Source: Saprospirales bacterium (GTDB taxonomy: Bacteria; Bacteroidota; Bacteroidia; Chitinophagales; Saprospiraceae). Taken from it: DNA of 64,000 nucleotides. The notes under the pieces are model-generated. The model made no database searches and was not told where the DNA came from. It saw only the letters and a list, made by a program, of their open reading frames with translations. Both the position numbers and the translations under genes were made by a program. Positions 1 through 8,590 of the stretch are shown here, piece after piece. Each line of letters begins with the position of its first letter. The first letter of the stretch is position 1. The stretch lies in assembly GCA_002698985.1 (NCBI GenBank), contig PAAY01000029.1, forward strand, positions 1 to 64,000. Reading direction: 5' to 3'.

Positions 1-345
1 ACCAGGACCTGCTCATCACGGGACAGAACGATGCGAATCAGCGGATTGCCAAACTATACTCCAACCAGGCAGGTGTATTCTCTGAAGTGAGCGGAACTCC
101 TTTTGAAGGGGTGATTTATGGCGCTTTAGCTTTTGCAGACGTGGACAACGATGGCGACCAGGACCTGCTCATCACGGGACAGAACGATGCGAATCAGCGG
201 ATTGCCAAACTATACTCCAACCAGGCAGGTGTATTCTCTGAAGTGAGTGGAACCCCTTTTGAAGGGGTGATTCATGGCGCTTTAGCTTTTGCAGACGTGG
301 ACAACGATGGCGACCAGGACCTGCTCATCACGGGACAGAATGACT
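1..345 (+). repeat. 156 bp tandem repeat inside the VCBS gene
   Basis: The sequence starting ACCAGGACCTGCTCATCACG recurs at 1, 157 and 313, a period of 156 bp or exactly 52 codons. The first two units differ at only a few positions, for example gcggaactcc against gtggaacccc. Related but diverged units continue to about 1200. Confidence 0.85.
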
Positions 346-1961
346 CCGACCAACCTATCACACATCTATATGATAACAAAGAGGGAACCTTCGAAGAGAT
401 CAACGGCACTCCATTCGTGGGTGTACGATACGGTTCATCCGCATTCGCCGATGTGAACAATGACGGCAGTCCCGATCTGTTCCTCACCGGAATTAATATC
501 AACCTCGAACCCATTGCCAAACTGTACACCAACGTCGCAGGAGTTTTCACGGAAAAAACCGCCACACCCTTCGAGGGGGTAGGTGCTGGAGCCGTCGCAT
601 TCGCAGACGTGGACGATGACGGCGACCAAGACGTGCTCATCACCGGGTTCGCAGGGCTGTTCAACGAGCATGAGGTAATTTCCAAGCTTTATGAAAATCA
701 ACAGGGCACTTTCACCGAGGTGGTTGGAATCCCCTTCGAGGGCGTTTACCTCAGTTCCGTCGCTTTCGCAGACGTGGACAACGACAGGGATCAGGACTTG
801 CTCATCACTGGGTTGAACAAATTGGATCAGCCGATCGCCAAGCTCTATGAAAACCAACAGGGTACTTTCACCGAACTCATCGGCACACCCTTTGAAGGGG
901 TCGCTGCAGGAGCCGTCGCTTTCGCAAACGTGGACAATGACGGCGACCTCGACCTGCTCATCACTGGGCAAAACGATGCGGATCAGCCGATTGCCAAACT
1001 CTACTCCAACCAGGCAGGTACCTTCTCCGAAGTGAGCGGAACCCCTTTTGAGGGGGTCTACTACAGCTCCATCGCATTCGCAGACGTGGACAATGACGGC
1101 GACCTCGACCTGCTCATCACTGGGCTGAACGATATGGATCAGCCGATTGCCAAACTCTACTCCAACCAGGCAGGTACCTTCTCCGAAGTGAGCGGAACCC
1201 CTTTCGTGAGCATGTGGAGGAACTCCACAGTATTCCTCGATATTGACAACGATGGAGACTCCGACCTCCTGATGGCAGGTGATGTGGGCTTTGGAGGTTC
1301 GTCCTCCTCGTATGAGTTCAAATTGTACCTCAACGAACAAGGAAGCTTTTCGGAAGCCTCCTACCTTCCATTTGAAGGAGGAACTGCCCCATTTACTGTC
1401 ATTTCCATCCTCAGTGCCGACGTGGATAATGACGGCGACTCCGATCTCCTTGTCAGTGGCTTTATCGAACCTCCCGCATCAGAAGTAATCGTAACCAAAC
1501 TGTACCTGAACAACATGGGGATCTTCAGCGAGGTAAGCCATACGCCTTTCGAAGGAATAGCCGAACCGGCGGCCGCTTTTGCCGACGTGGACGGGGACGA
1601 AGACCTCGATCTCTTGCTCACGGGTTTCAACCGCTTTTTAGTAGGCAATGCCAGGCTCTATCTGAATGAGGGGCTCATTTCCTCGACCAACAAACAGGAA
1701 GAAAGCAGGCGTCTGGACTTCGCTGCTTTTCCCAATCCCGTTGATGGTGGTGAGCTTTTCATAACCTGCCGCTTGCAGACCGAGACACCACCGACATTTC
1801 AGGTTTACAACGCCCAGGGCATTTCGATGATCCGGCGGGAATTTTTCGGAATGGGTACCTCAACCTTTTCGCTCGATGTGTCAACCCTGCCCAGTGGTGT
1901 TTATTTCCTGATCGGAGGCGATGGTAAACGCTATGGGACCCTTAAATTTCTGATCCCATAG
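3..1961 (+). CDS. FG-GAP/VCBS repeat surface protein with T9SS type A tail (5' truncated)
   Basis: The reading frame is open to the left edge, so the N-terminus lies outside the window; about 652 residues are visible. It consists of about ten units of 50-60 residues, each carrying an AFADVDNDGDxDLLITG core. This is the calcium-binding FG-GAP/VCBS motif of integrin-like beta-propellers. The last 80 residues contain FPNPVDGG and end in GVYFL...LKFLIP, a T9SS type A sorting domain, so the protein should cross the outer membrane and be attached to the surface or released. The first units are nearly identical at DNA level with a 156 bp period, which indicates recent expansion. The ligand or function is unknown; adhesion is a family-level guess. 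Confidence 0.88.
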   Translation, partial: QDLLITGQNDANQRIAKLYSNQAGVFSEVSGTPFEGVIYGALAFADVDNDGDQDLLITGQNDANQRIAKLYSNQAGVFSEVSGTPFEGVIHGALAFADVDNDGDQDLLITGQNDSDQPITHLYDNKEGTFEEINGTPFVGVRYGSSAFADVNNDGSPDLFLTGININLEPIAKLYTNVAGVFTEKTATPFEGVGAGAVAFADVDDDGDQDVLITGFAGLFNEHEVISKLYENQQGTFTEVVGIPFEGVYLSSVAFADVDNDRDQDLLITGLNKLDQPIAKLYENQQGTFTELIGTPFEGVAAGAVAFANVDNDGDLDLLITGQNDADQPIAKLYSNQAGTFSEVSGTPFEGVYYSSIAFADVDNDGDLDLLITGLNDMDQPIAKLYSNQAGTFSEVSGTPFVSMWRNSTVFLDIDNDGDSDLLMAGDVGFGGSSSSYEFKLYLNEQGSFSEASYLPFEGGTAPFTVISILSADVDNDGDSDLLVSGFIEPPASEVIVTKLYLNNMGIFSEVSHTPFEGIAEPAAAFADVDGDEDLDLLLTGFNRFLVGNARLYLNEGLISSTNKQEESRRLDFAAFPNPVDGGELFITCRLQTETPPTFQVYNAQGISMIRREFFGMGTSTFSLDVSTLPSGVYFLIGGDGKRYGTLKFLIP

Positions 1962-2158
1962 GGACCAAGGTCTCGGTCAATCCAGGACAAGAGTCCACTG
2001 CAAAAAATCTTTTTCAATTGGAGTTGGCGTAAGTACCGTTGATTGAGAGACCTGCCTGTCCGGCAGACAGGCCTGCCTGCCTGTCCGGCGGCCAGACGGG
2101 GCGGCAGACAGGGGTTGAGTTCACACTAAAGCCTTGGTTTTAATGGTGTTCGCATTTT

Positions 2159-2191
2159 ACTTCTGACAGCACTCGGAGTGCTGTCAGAAGT
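2159..2191. repeat. Perfect 16 bp inverted repeat (hairpin)
   Basis: The arms ACTTCTGACAGCACTC and GAGTGCTGTCAGAAGT are exact reverse complements separated by one base. No clear T-run follows on either strand, so this is a weak candidate terminator and more likely part of a repeat element. Confidence 0.85.
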
Positions 2192-2254
2192 GAGATTTCT
2201 AATTTTTCGCAGTAGAGTGACTTTTTGCAGTGCGCTCAGGATATGAGCTAGGTG

Positions 2255-2293
2255 GGAAGTCAGGCGGTAACTTGAATTTACCGCCTGACTTCC
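2255..2293. repeat. Perfect 16 bp inverted repeat with 7-base loop
   Basis: The arms GGAAGTCAGGCGGTAA (2255-2270) and TTACCGCCTGACTTCC (2278-2293) pair perfectly around cttgaat. The repeat lies downstream of both convergent genes and could stop or stabilise either transcript, although no poly-T tract follows. Confidence 0.85.
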
Positions 2294-2349
2294 GCACACA
2301 TGAGTTGTTGGAATCGCCGAAAACATTTGTGGGGACAGGGGATAAAACC

Positions 2350-3531
2350 TCATTTTTTCACCATCCCCCAAATACTCCACAACCCAAAAACCGGCCCCGG
2401 CAACAAAAACAAATACCCCCACTCTCCATCAATTTTATTTTGCAAAAAACTCAAAAGCTGGATGCTGAAAATGGTCAGCGCAAATCCGATGCAATTGACG
2501 ATGGTGAGGGCTGTTCCGACGTACATTTTCGGCGCCGTTTGTGCAACAATGGTGGAGAACTGGGGGCTGTCGCCAACAACTGCAAAGCCCCAAATGAGCA
2601 ATGCCGGTAGAAACAACCATTTTGACAAAAAGAATAGAAAAGGGGAAAAAAGACAAAATATGCCCGAGGTCAGCAACATCGCAAAGGCGACTTTGGCACT
2701 TCCTTTTTTCAGAGAAATATATCCACCGATGATGCACCCCAGTCCGCCCGCTGCTATGATGATAAAAGACCACCAGGGGATGTCCACCGGAACAGCATTT
2801 TTTTCTTCATAAAACACCAGCATGAACGGTACGAAGGCCCACATGGCATACAATTCCCACATGTGGCCGAAGTAGCCGTAAGCCGCCGCCCGGAATTTTT
2901 TGTATCTAAAGATCCGGGGGATGGCATTCCACTCGAATTTTGGAGCTGGCCTGCGGTGTGGCCCATCACCAACTGTGAAATACAATAGCAATCCGCCCGA
3001 TATGGCCAATAAAGAGGTAGCTTTCAATACACCACTCCAGGAAAGTTCGCCGGAAAACGTTTTCAATAAATGCGGAAAAGCCGTGCCCACCACTAGTGCG
3101 CCCACCAAATAACCCAGCGCTTTACCCAACCCCTTCTCGTACCAGTCTGCCGAAATTTTCATGCCTACGGGGTAAATGCCTGCCAGGAAAAAACCCGTCA
3201 AAAAACGGAATGCCAACAGCGAAGCCATTCCTTGTGCAAACCACAGAACACACAGGTTGAAGAAAGCTCCTGCCAAGGCTGAAGACAAAAAAACTTTGGA
3301 AGGTGAAAATCGATCGGCCAGGGAGAGGATGGCAAACACCAAGGTGCCGCTTATAAACCCCAACTGCACTGCCGAGGTGATGTGACCAATGGCATTGGCT
3401 GGCAGGTGCAGCGCCTGCTGTAAATCCCCGGCGATGGCATTCCCGGCAAACCACAGGGAAGTACCCGCAAACTGGGCAAAGACGATGACGGGTAAAACGT
3501 GTGGCGGGATATGGTCTTTGCACTGCTTCAT
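2350..3531 (-). CDS. MFS transporter
   Basis: The 393-residue product is almost entirely hydrophobic, with about twelve predicted membrane segments. This is the usual size for the major facilitator superfamily, secondary transporters of the inner membrane. Between segments 2 and 3 lies the short basic/acidic loop LADRFSPSK, in the position of the MFS loop 2-3 motif. A hydrophilic central loop with HRRPAPKF separates the two six-helix halves. The substrate cannot be read from sequence. The gene stands alone, convergent with the VCBS gene and divergent from the ScyD-like gene. Family call secure, specificity unknown. Confidence 0.85.
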   Translation of the reverse strand: MKQCKDHIPPHVLPVIVFAQFAGTSLWFAGNAIAGDLQQALHLPANAIGHITSAVQLGFISGTLVFAILSLADRFSPSKVFLSSALAGAFFNLCVLWFAQGMASLLAFRFLTGFFLAGIYPVGMKISADWYEKGLGKALGYLVGALVVGTAFPHLLKTFSGELSWSGVLKATSLLAISGGLLLYFTVGDGPHRRPAPKFEWNAIPRIFRYKKFRAAAYGYFGHMWELYAMWAFVPFMLVFYEEKNAVPVDIPWWSFIIIAAGGLGCIIGGYISLKKGSAKVAFAMLLTSGIFCLFSPFLFFLSKWLFLPALLIWGFAVVGDSPQFSTIVAQTAPKMYVGTALTIVNCIGFALTIFSIQLLSFLQNKIDGEWGYLFLLPGPVFGLWSIWGMVKK

Positions 3532-3718
3532 TGGCCGGTCAAAATAATTCTTTCACAAGGTTTTTCCCACTGTTTTTACAAAGACATTCTTGCCTGAAAG
3601 GGCTTAGCTGGTCGATTGCGACAATTTTACAACTCATTGCGACCTAATTGAAAACCCTGCTTTTGCCGGCCGCTCACCTTTGCAGTGTTCTTAGATTCAT
3701 TCACCAAACTCCTCAGTT

Positions 3719-5026
3719 ATGAACAGGACACTGTACACCTTCTCATTCATTTTGCTCCTATTGAACTTTACCGCTTCGGCACAACAGATCCTTCCCATCG
3801 CATTCGACCTCGCCGCTCCCATCGACGTCAACCTCGATGCCGATGGCAACCCCTGGGTCACTCAATCCGGCTCGGGCATGAACGACGGGCTGGTGCAGAA
3901 AATCCACCCCGACGGCACCAAAGAGACCATCATCGAAGGGCTGCCTTCTTTTTTCAACGCAATGAGCAACGAACTGCAGGGCGCCCTCAGCACCCAGGTC
4001 ATGGCCGACGGACGCATCTTCGTTTGCCAGGGCGGCGGGCCCGACAGCCTGTCCGCTTCCATCATGGAGTTTCACTGGGACGACTACGTGGCCAAAGGCG
4101 CTCCGCTGACCCCTGCCGACCGCCGCTCCATCGTCAAAAGCGGTGAATGGGCTTTGGCCAACGGTTTCGACGAATCAAACCCCTATTCTTTTGTCTTTGA
4201 CCAGGAGGGCAATTTCCTCATCTCCGACGCCGCCGCCAATGCCATCATCAAATACGAGGTGGCCACGGGCACTTTTTCAGCGCTGACGGTCTTTCCGCCT
4301 TTCCCCAACCCCACGCCCATTGGCCCTCCCGTCGTCGAGGTCGTTCCGACGAAAATCATCGCCCATCCGGACGGCGGCTACCTCGTGTCCTCCCTCACCG
4401 GTTTCCCATTCCTCGACGGTGCCTCCAAAATCTACCGGGTGATGGACGACGGCACCACCTCGGACTATGCCGCCGGGCTGACCCTGGTCACCGACCTGGA
4501 ATTCGACCCCAACGACGGCAACCTGGTGGCAATGCAGTTCGCCAAATTCGGGCCGGTGGACACCACCTTCGGCTTCATCTTCGGCAGCGCCCAGCTCGTC
4601 AAGGTGCACCCCGACGGCAGCCTCGACACGCTGCTCGCAGGCTTCGGCCCCAGCCCGGGACTGGCCATTTCGGCCAACGGCACGGCTTACATGTCACACC
4701 TGTTTTTGGGGCAACTGCTCCGCACGGACGTGCTTTCCGGTCTGCTGGATTTTCAGCTTCCTTCGGCAAAACCCCTCCAGGTGTTCCCCAACCCCTCCGA
4801 CGGCAGGCTGCGGGCCAACCTGACCCTGGCCAGGGCCGGCGAAGTCACCTGGCGCCTCACCGACCTCATGGGGCGGACGGTTGCCAGTGGAAATGCGGGC
4901 CTGTTGCCGGCAGGCGAACAGGAAATCGGTTTTGATTTCACAAATGAAAACACCGGCCACGGGGTGTACCTGTTGAGCATCGTCGGAGGCGGGAGCGTCT
5001 TTGCCGCAAGGGTCTTGCTTCCATGA
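3719..5026 (+). CDS. ScyD/ScyE-like beta-propeller protein with T9SS type A tail
   Basis: The 435-residue product starts with a signal peptide ending in TASAQQ. It continues with NHL/SMP-30-like propeller units (DLAAPIDVNLDADGNPWV, KIHPDGT, FDQEGNFLISD, KVHPDGSLDTLLAG), the pattern of proteins annotated as ScyD/ScyE family. The last 80 residues (VFPNPSDGRL ... GVYLLSI) form a T9SS type A sorting domain, so it is probably exported to the cell surface. ScyD and ScyE are known from cyanobacterial scytonemin clusters, but nothing nearby suggests scytonemin synthesis. A role as a generic propeller, lactonase-like or binding, is equally possible. Confidence 0.8.
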   Translation: MNRTLYTFSFILLLLNFTASAQQILPIAFDLAAPIDVNLDADGNPWVTQSGSGMNDGLVQKIHPDGTKETIIEGLPSFFNAMSNELQGALSTQVMADGRIFVCQGGGPDSLSASIMEFHWDDYVAKGAPLTPADRRSIVKSGEWALANGFDESNPYSFVFDQEGNFLISDAAANAIIKYEVATGTFSALTVFPPFPNPTPIGPPVVEVVPTKIIAHPDGGYLVSSLTGFPFLDGASKIYRVMDDGTTSDYAAGLTLVTDLEFDPNDGNLVAMQFAKFGPVDTTFGFIFGSAQLVKVHPDGSLDTLLAGFGPSPGLAISANGTAYMSHLFLGQLLRTDVLSGLLDFQLPSAKPLQVFPNPSDGRLRANLTLARAGEVTWRLTDLMGRTVASGNAGLLPAGEQEIGFDFTNENTGHGVYLLSIVGGGSVFAARVLLP

Positions 5027-5120
5027 AATTGTAGTGCAATCCAAACCTTTTCAACGGGGTTCTCCCTCCGAACCCGGCAACATCAGTCCTCCTCATTCAA
5101 TTCTTATAATCATCAACGCC

Positions 5121-5663
5121 ATGCGCTTTTTTCTGAACCTAATTTTCACAATCATGCTAACCAACACTGCCTTTTCACAATCTGCATTTTCTGCCGACGA
5201 GCAAGCCATCCACCAGATCGTCCAGGATTTACAGGACGGATGGAACGCCAAGAGCGGCGAACAGTGGGCTGCCCACTTTGCCGACGACCACAGCTATGTG
5301 GTTTGGACGGGTTTGTACATGCCTCACATGAACAGGGAACAAAATGCGCAAGCGCACGATGGCCTGTACAACAGCGTGTACAAAGACATGGATACCCAAT
5401 TCAAAGTGACACAGGTGCGCTTCATCGAACCCCATGTGGCCATGGTGCACTGCCTCGCCAACAGCCGTTACGGTGACCAACCATTTCCGGATTACCCGGA
5501 ATTGCTCCAAACCATGCTCATGGTGAAAAATGGCGATGCCTGGGAAATCGTGTCTTTCCACAACCTCGACATCGAGTACGACAAATTGCTACGCAAACCG
5601 GAACCGGCGCCGGAAGAAAAGCTGGCTTATGCAAAGGAGAATTATCCGGGGTGGTTCCATTGA
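5121..5663 (+). CDS. Exported SnoaL-like / DUF4440 protein
   Basis: The 180-residue product starts at the ATG at 5121, because that gives a clean signal peptide (MRFFLNLIFTIMLTNTAFSQ). An upstream in-frame ATG at 5001 would add an implausible N-terminus overlapping the previous gene. The rest fits the NTF2-like SgcJ/EcaC or DUF4440 fold: an N-terminal helix (DEQAIHQIVQDLQDGWNA), then SGEQWAAHFADDHSYVVWTG, and a C-terminal strand WEIVSFHN. Such proteins are small hydrolase- or isomerase-like cone folds, often of unknown substrate. A terminator follows at 5679. Fold assignment good, reaction unknown. Confidence 0.82.
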   Translation: MRFFLNLIFTIMLTNTAFSQSAFSADEQAIHQIVQDLQDGWNAKSGEQWAAHFADDHSYVVWTGLYMPHMNREQNAQAHDGLYNSVYKDMDTQFKVTQVRFIEPHVAMVHCLANSRYGDQPFPDYPELLQTMLMVKNGDAWEIVSFHNLDIEYDKLLRKPEPAPEEKLAYAKENYPGWFH

Positions 5664-5678
5664 TAAGAAAAATGAAAC

Positions 5679-5714
5679 AAGGGGCCTGATTCAAAATATC
5701 GGAGCCCCTTTTTT
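5679..5714 (+). terminator. Rho-independent terminator after the SnoaL-like gene
   Basis: AAGGGGC and GCCCCTT pair around an 18-base loop and are followed directly by TTTT. The hairpin starts 15 bases past the stop codon. Confidence 0.75.
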
Positions 5715-5729
5715 ACCTTTATCAATCTT

Positions 5730-8585
5730 ATGGTCTTGAATATTTCAAAATTTATAGTGCTGCTGCTGGTGCTTTCAGCTCAAATGCTAATAGCTCAGGC
5801 ACCACCCTATGTCTTGGTCGAAAACACCCTCCGGGTGTATCCCCTCGATGCCCATGCCCGGGTGCTGGTGGACAGCAGTGCTGCGCTCAAATTCGAAGAT
5901 GTTTCCCGGCCTGAAACCCTGGAAAAATTCCGCCCGCTGGAATCGGGTGTGGCCACCGGCCAACCCGGTTGGGCTTACTGGCTCCATTTCCGCATGGCTG
6001 CCAAAGACACCCTGAAGGACTGGATGATATTGTTGAAAAACCCTGCATACCAAAACGTCACGAACCGCTCCACCTACACAGCCGGCAATGAATATGTGGA
6101 CGGATATTTTCGCTCGTCCACCTATGGGGAGGTTCACCGAAGAGACGGATTCTACCTGCCGAAGAGCCAGCGGTCGGGGTATCGGCATCCGATGATGAAC
6201 GCCCTTTCGGTTTCCCTTGCCGCAGGCGACACGGCCGATGTTTTCCTGAGGGTGCAAAACCTGAAAAAAGGTTATGCAGCCCTGGCGTCCGAGCTGCGCC
6301 CCTCGTCTTTGGAAATACCCTTCGGGAAATCGGACATGCAAACGCTCATGGGCCTTTGCATGGGCGTGACGGGCATCCTGGCCATACTTTGCCTTTTCTT
6401 TTTTTTCGTTGACAGAGACGTCGCCAACCTGCATTTCTTCCTGTTTTGTCTGTTCTTGTTCCTCCACTACAGCATCTTGCATCCAGAAATACTGTTCATT
6501 GAATGGTTCGCCTCAGAAAAGCCCTGGCTCCTCCCCTATGCTTTCGACACCCTCGCCTACTTTTCGTTTTTCTTTTTCCTTCTCTTTGGCAGGAGTTTCG
6601 TCAACGTTCGACAACATTCCCCATTGACGGACCGCCTCATGCTGGCCATGGCGGGAGGATTGGTGTTATTGTGGTTGGCAGGTTTGCTCGATTTCCATTT
6701 CGGTGGTTCAACTGAGATACTCAATTGGAGTCCGGTAGTCATTGCTATTTTACTTTTGTTGCTGGCCATTCGCATTGGTTTTTTCAAGAGCAATTTTGCC
6801 AAAATATTCGCCGCCGGCGCCGGCTGGTTGTTTTTCTTCACTTTACTTGGACCGCTTTACAACAATGGGATTTTCACCCTTTTCAATCCCTGGCCAGTTG
6901 GCCAGCTGGGCATGATGGTCATATACACATTCGGGCTGGCATACAAGCTCCAACTCCACGAGCGGGCAAAGGCCGACGCAAAAAGGGTGCTCGAACTCGA
7001 TGGCATCAAGAGCCGCTTCTTCGCCAACATCTCCCACGAATTCCGCACCCCGCTCACCCTCATACTGGCGCCGTTGAAAAAAGCCCAGGAACAGGCGCCC
7101 GCCAGCGAATCGGAGCATTTTTTTGAAAACGGCGAAGCCGAAATCAGCCTGCCCGCCCGCCACCTCGGCATGATGCGCCGCAACGCCGAACGCCTCGGCC
7201 AACTCATAGACCAATTGCTGGATTTGTCGAAACTGGAAAGCGGCAACATGAAACTGCAAGTGGCCAAGGGCGATATCGTCTCCTTCCTGCGGGCCATGGT
7301 TTTTTCCTTCGAAAGCCTGGCCGAGCGGCGACAGATACACTTCCAGACCGAGTTTCCCGAAAGGGGCGAGGAAGCATATTTCGACCGGGATAAACTGGAA
7401 AAAATCCTCGTCAACCTGCTGTCCAATGCCTTCAAATACACCCCCGAACGGGGGCGGGTTTCGGTGAAAACAGCCATTGAAAATGGTCGCCTCAAAGTAA
7501 GCGTGGAGGACAGCGGCCCCGGCATTTCCCAAAAAGATTTGGATAAAGTTTTTGAACGTTTTTACCAAATAGAGGGCACAGAGGACAAAGGCACCGGCAT
7601 CGGACTGAGCCTCGTGAAAGAACTCGTCGAACTGCACCGGGGGCAAATCAGCGTGGACAGCACTCCGGGCCGGGGCACGGCCTTCAAAATCAGCCTGCCC
7701 GTGGCACGGGAGTTTTTTGCCGAAGCGGAAATCGCAACGGAGGCAGTGCCCGACAGCACCACATCCCGCCCCAACCCGGCTATGCTGTTCGAACCAGCTC
7801 ATCCAGAAAGGTTTTCTTCGGAAAACGGGGCCGCAGCTGCCGACCTCCCCCTGTTGCTCGTGGTGGAAGACAACCCTGACCTGCGGAGCTACATCTCGGA
7901 AGCCGTGGCGTCAGCCTACAGGGTCATCAGTGCAGACAACGGCCGCCGGGGCCTGGAGCTGGCCCTCGAGTACACCCCCGACCTCTTGGTCAGCGACGTG
8001 ATGATGCCCGAAATGGACGGCTTCCAGCTCTGCGAAAAACTCAAAACCGACGAGCGCACCAGCCACATCCCCGTCATCCTGCTCACCGCCAAGGCAGGCC
8101 AGCAGCACAAGCTCGAAGGCCTGGAAACCGGCGCCGATGCCTACCTGACCAAACCTTTCGATGAAGCCGAACTGCTGCTGCGCGCCCGCAAGCTCATCGA
8201 ACAACGCCGTAAACTGCGCGAGCACTTTGCCGCCCAGCCCGCCCTGAAACCCACTTCCGTCGCCCTCCCCTCCACCGACCAGCGCTTCCTCGACAAGGTC
8301 GCCGCTGCCATCGAGGAAAACATGGGCAACGAATTCTTCTCCGTGGAAGACCTGGCCGCCGCCGTCCACTTCAGCCGCAGCCAGCTCCACCGCAAGCTCA
8401 AGTCCCTCATCGGCAAATCCCCCACCGACCTCATCCGGGAGTTTCGCCTTTGCCGCGCCAAGGAACTGCTGGAACAAAAATCCGGCAATGTTTCCGAAAT
8501 AGCCCTGGAAGTGGGCTACAGCAGCCTGTCATATTTCACCAGGAGCTTCAAGGCAGCTTTTGGGGTGTTGCCGAGCGAGGTGTGA
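5730..8585 (+). CDS. Hybrid histidine kinase/response regulator with AraC-type HTH and 7TMR-DISM sensor
   Basis: The single 951-residue protein carries a full phosphorelay. Residues 1-23 are a signal peptide and about 25-200 an extracellular DISMED2-like sensor. About 205-405 hold seven membrane helices (7TMR-DISM), followed by a HisKA domain with the phospho-acceptor His436 in FFANISHEFRTPL. Next come an HATPase domain (N box LVNLLSNAFKYTP, G boxes DSGPGIS and GTGIGLSLVKEL), a receiver domain with Asp756 in LLVSDVMMPEMDG, and a C-terminal AraC helix-turn-helix (about 850-950). Periplasmic ligand sensing should control DNA binding directly. One-piece regulators of this kind often govern polysaccharide use in Bacteroidota; here the convergent neighbour is a family-18 glycosidase, so a link is possible but unproven. 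Confidence 0.93.
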   Translation: MVLNISKFIVLLLVLSAQMLIAQAPPYVLVENTLRVYPLDAHARVLVDSSAALKFEDVSRPETLEKFRPLESGVATGQPGWAYWLHFRMAAKDTLKDWMILLKNPAYQNVTNRSTYTAGNEYVDGYFRSSTYGEVHRRDGFYLPKSQRSGYRHPMMNALSVSLAAGDTADVFLRVQNLKKGYAALASELRPSSLEIPFGKSDMQTLMGLCMGVTGILAILCLFFFFVDRDVANLHFFLFCLFLFLHYSILHPEILFIEWFASEKPWLLPYAFDTLAYFSFFFFLLFGRSFVNVRQHSPLTDRLMLAMAGGLVLLWLAGLLDFHFGGSTEILNWSPVVIAILLLLLAIRIGFFKSNFAKIFAAGAGWLFFFTLLGPLYNNGIFTLFNPWPVGQLGMMVIYTFGLAYKLQLHERAKADAKRVLELDGIKSRFFANISHEFRTPLTLILAPLKKAQEQAPASESEHFFENGEAEISLPARHLGMMRRNAERLGQLIDQLLDLSKLESGNMKLQVAKGDIVSFLRAMVFSFESLAERRQIHFQTEFPERGEEAYFDRDKLEKILVNLLSNAFKYTPERGRVSVKTAIENGRLKVSVEDSGPGISQKDLDKVFERFYQIEGTEDKGTGIGLSLVKELVELHRGQISVDSTPGRGTAFKISLPVAREFFAEAEIATEAVPDSTTSRPNPAMLFEPAHPERFSSENGAAAADLPLLLVVEDNPDLRSYISEAVASAYRVISADNGRRGLELALEYTPDLLVSDVMMPEMDGFQLCEKLKTDERTSHIPVILLTAKAGQQHKLEGLETGADAYLTKPFDEAELLLRARKLIEQRRKLREHFAAQPALKPTSVALPSTDQRFLDKVAAAIEENMGNEFFSVEDLAAAVHFSRSQLHRKLKSLIGKSPTDLIREFRLCRAKELLEQKSGNVSEIALEVGYSSLSYFTRSFKAAFGVLPSEV

Positions 8586-8590
8586 GTACC

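Larger units (their letters stand above)
1962..2349. other. Gene-free stretch with nested inverted repeats
   Basis: There is no convincing gene between the VCBS gene and the MFS gene. CACTGCAAAAA at 1996-2006 and its complement TTTTTGCAGTG at 2222-2232 bound a segment. That segment contains GC-rich CCTGCCTGTCCGGC/GCCGGACAGGC-type palindromic units (about 2051-2113) and a perfect hairpin (2159-2191). A second hairpin (2255-2293) lies just outside. The layout resembles a small non-autonomous repeat element. No transposase is present. Confidence 0.6.

Noticed and set aside
2230-2610. Open frames crossing the inverted-repeat region and the MFS gene end
   Set aside because: They run antisense into the transporter gene and translate palindromic repeats.
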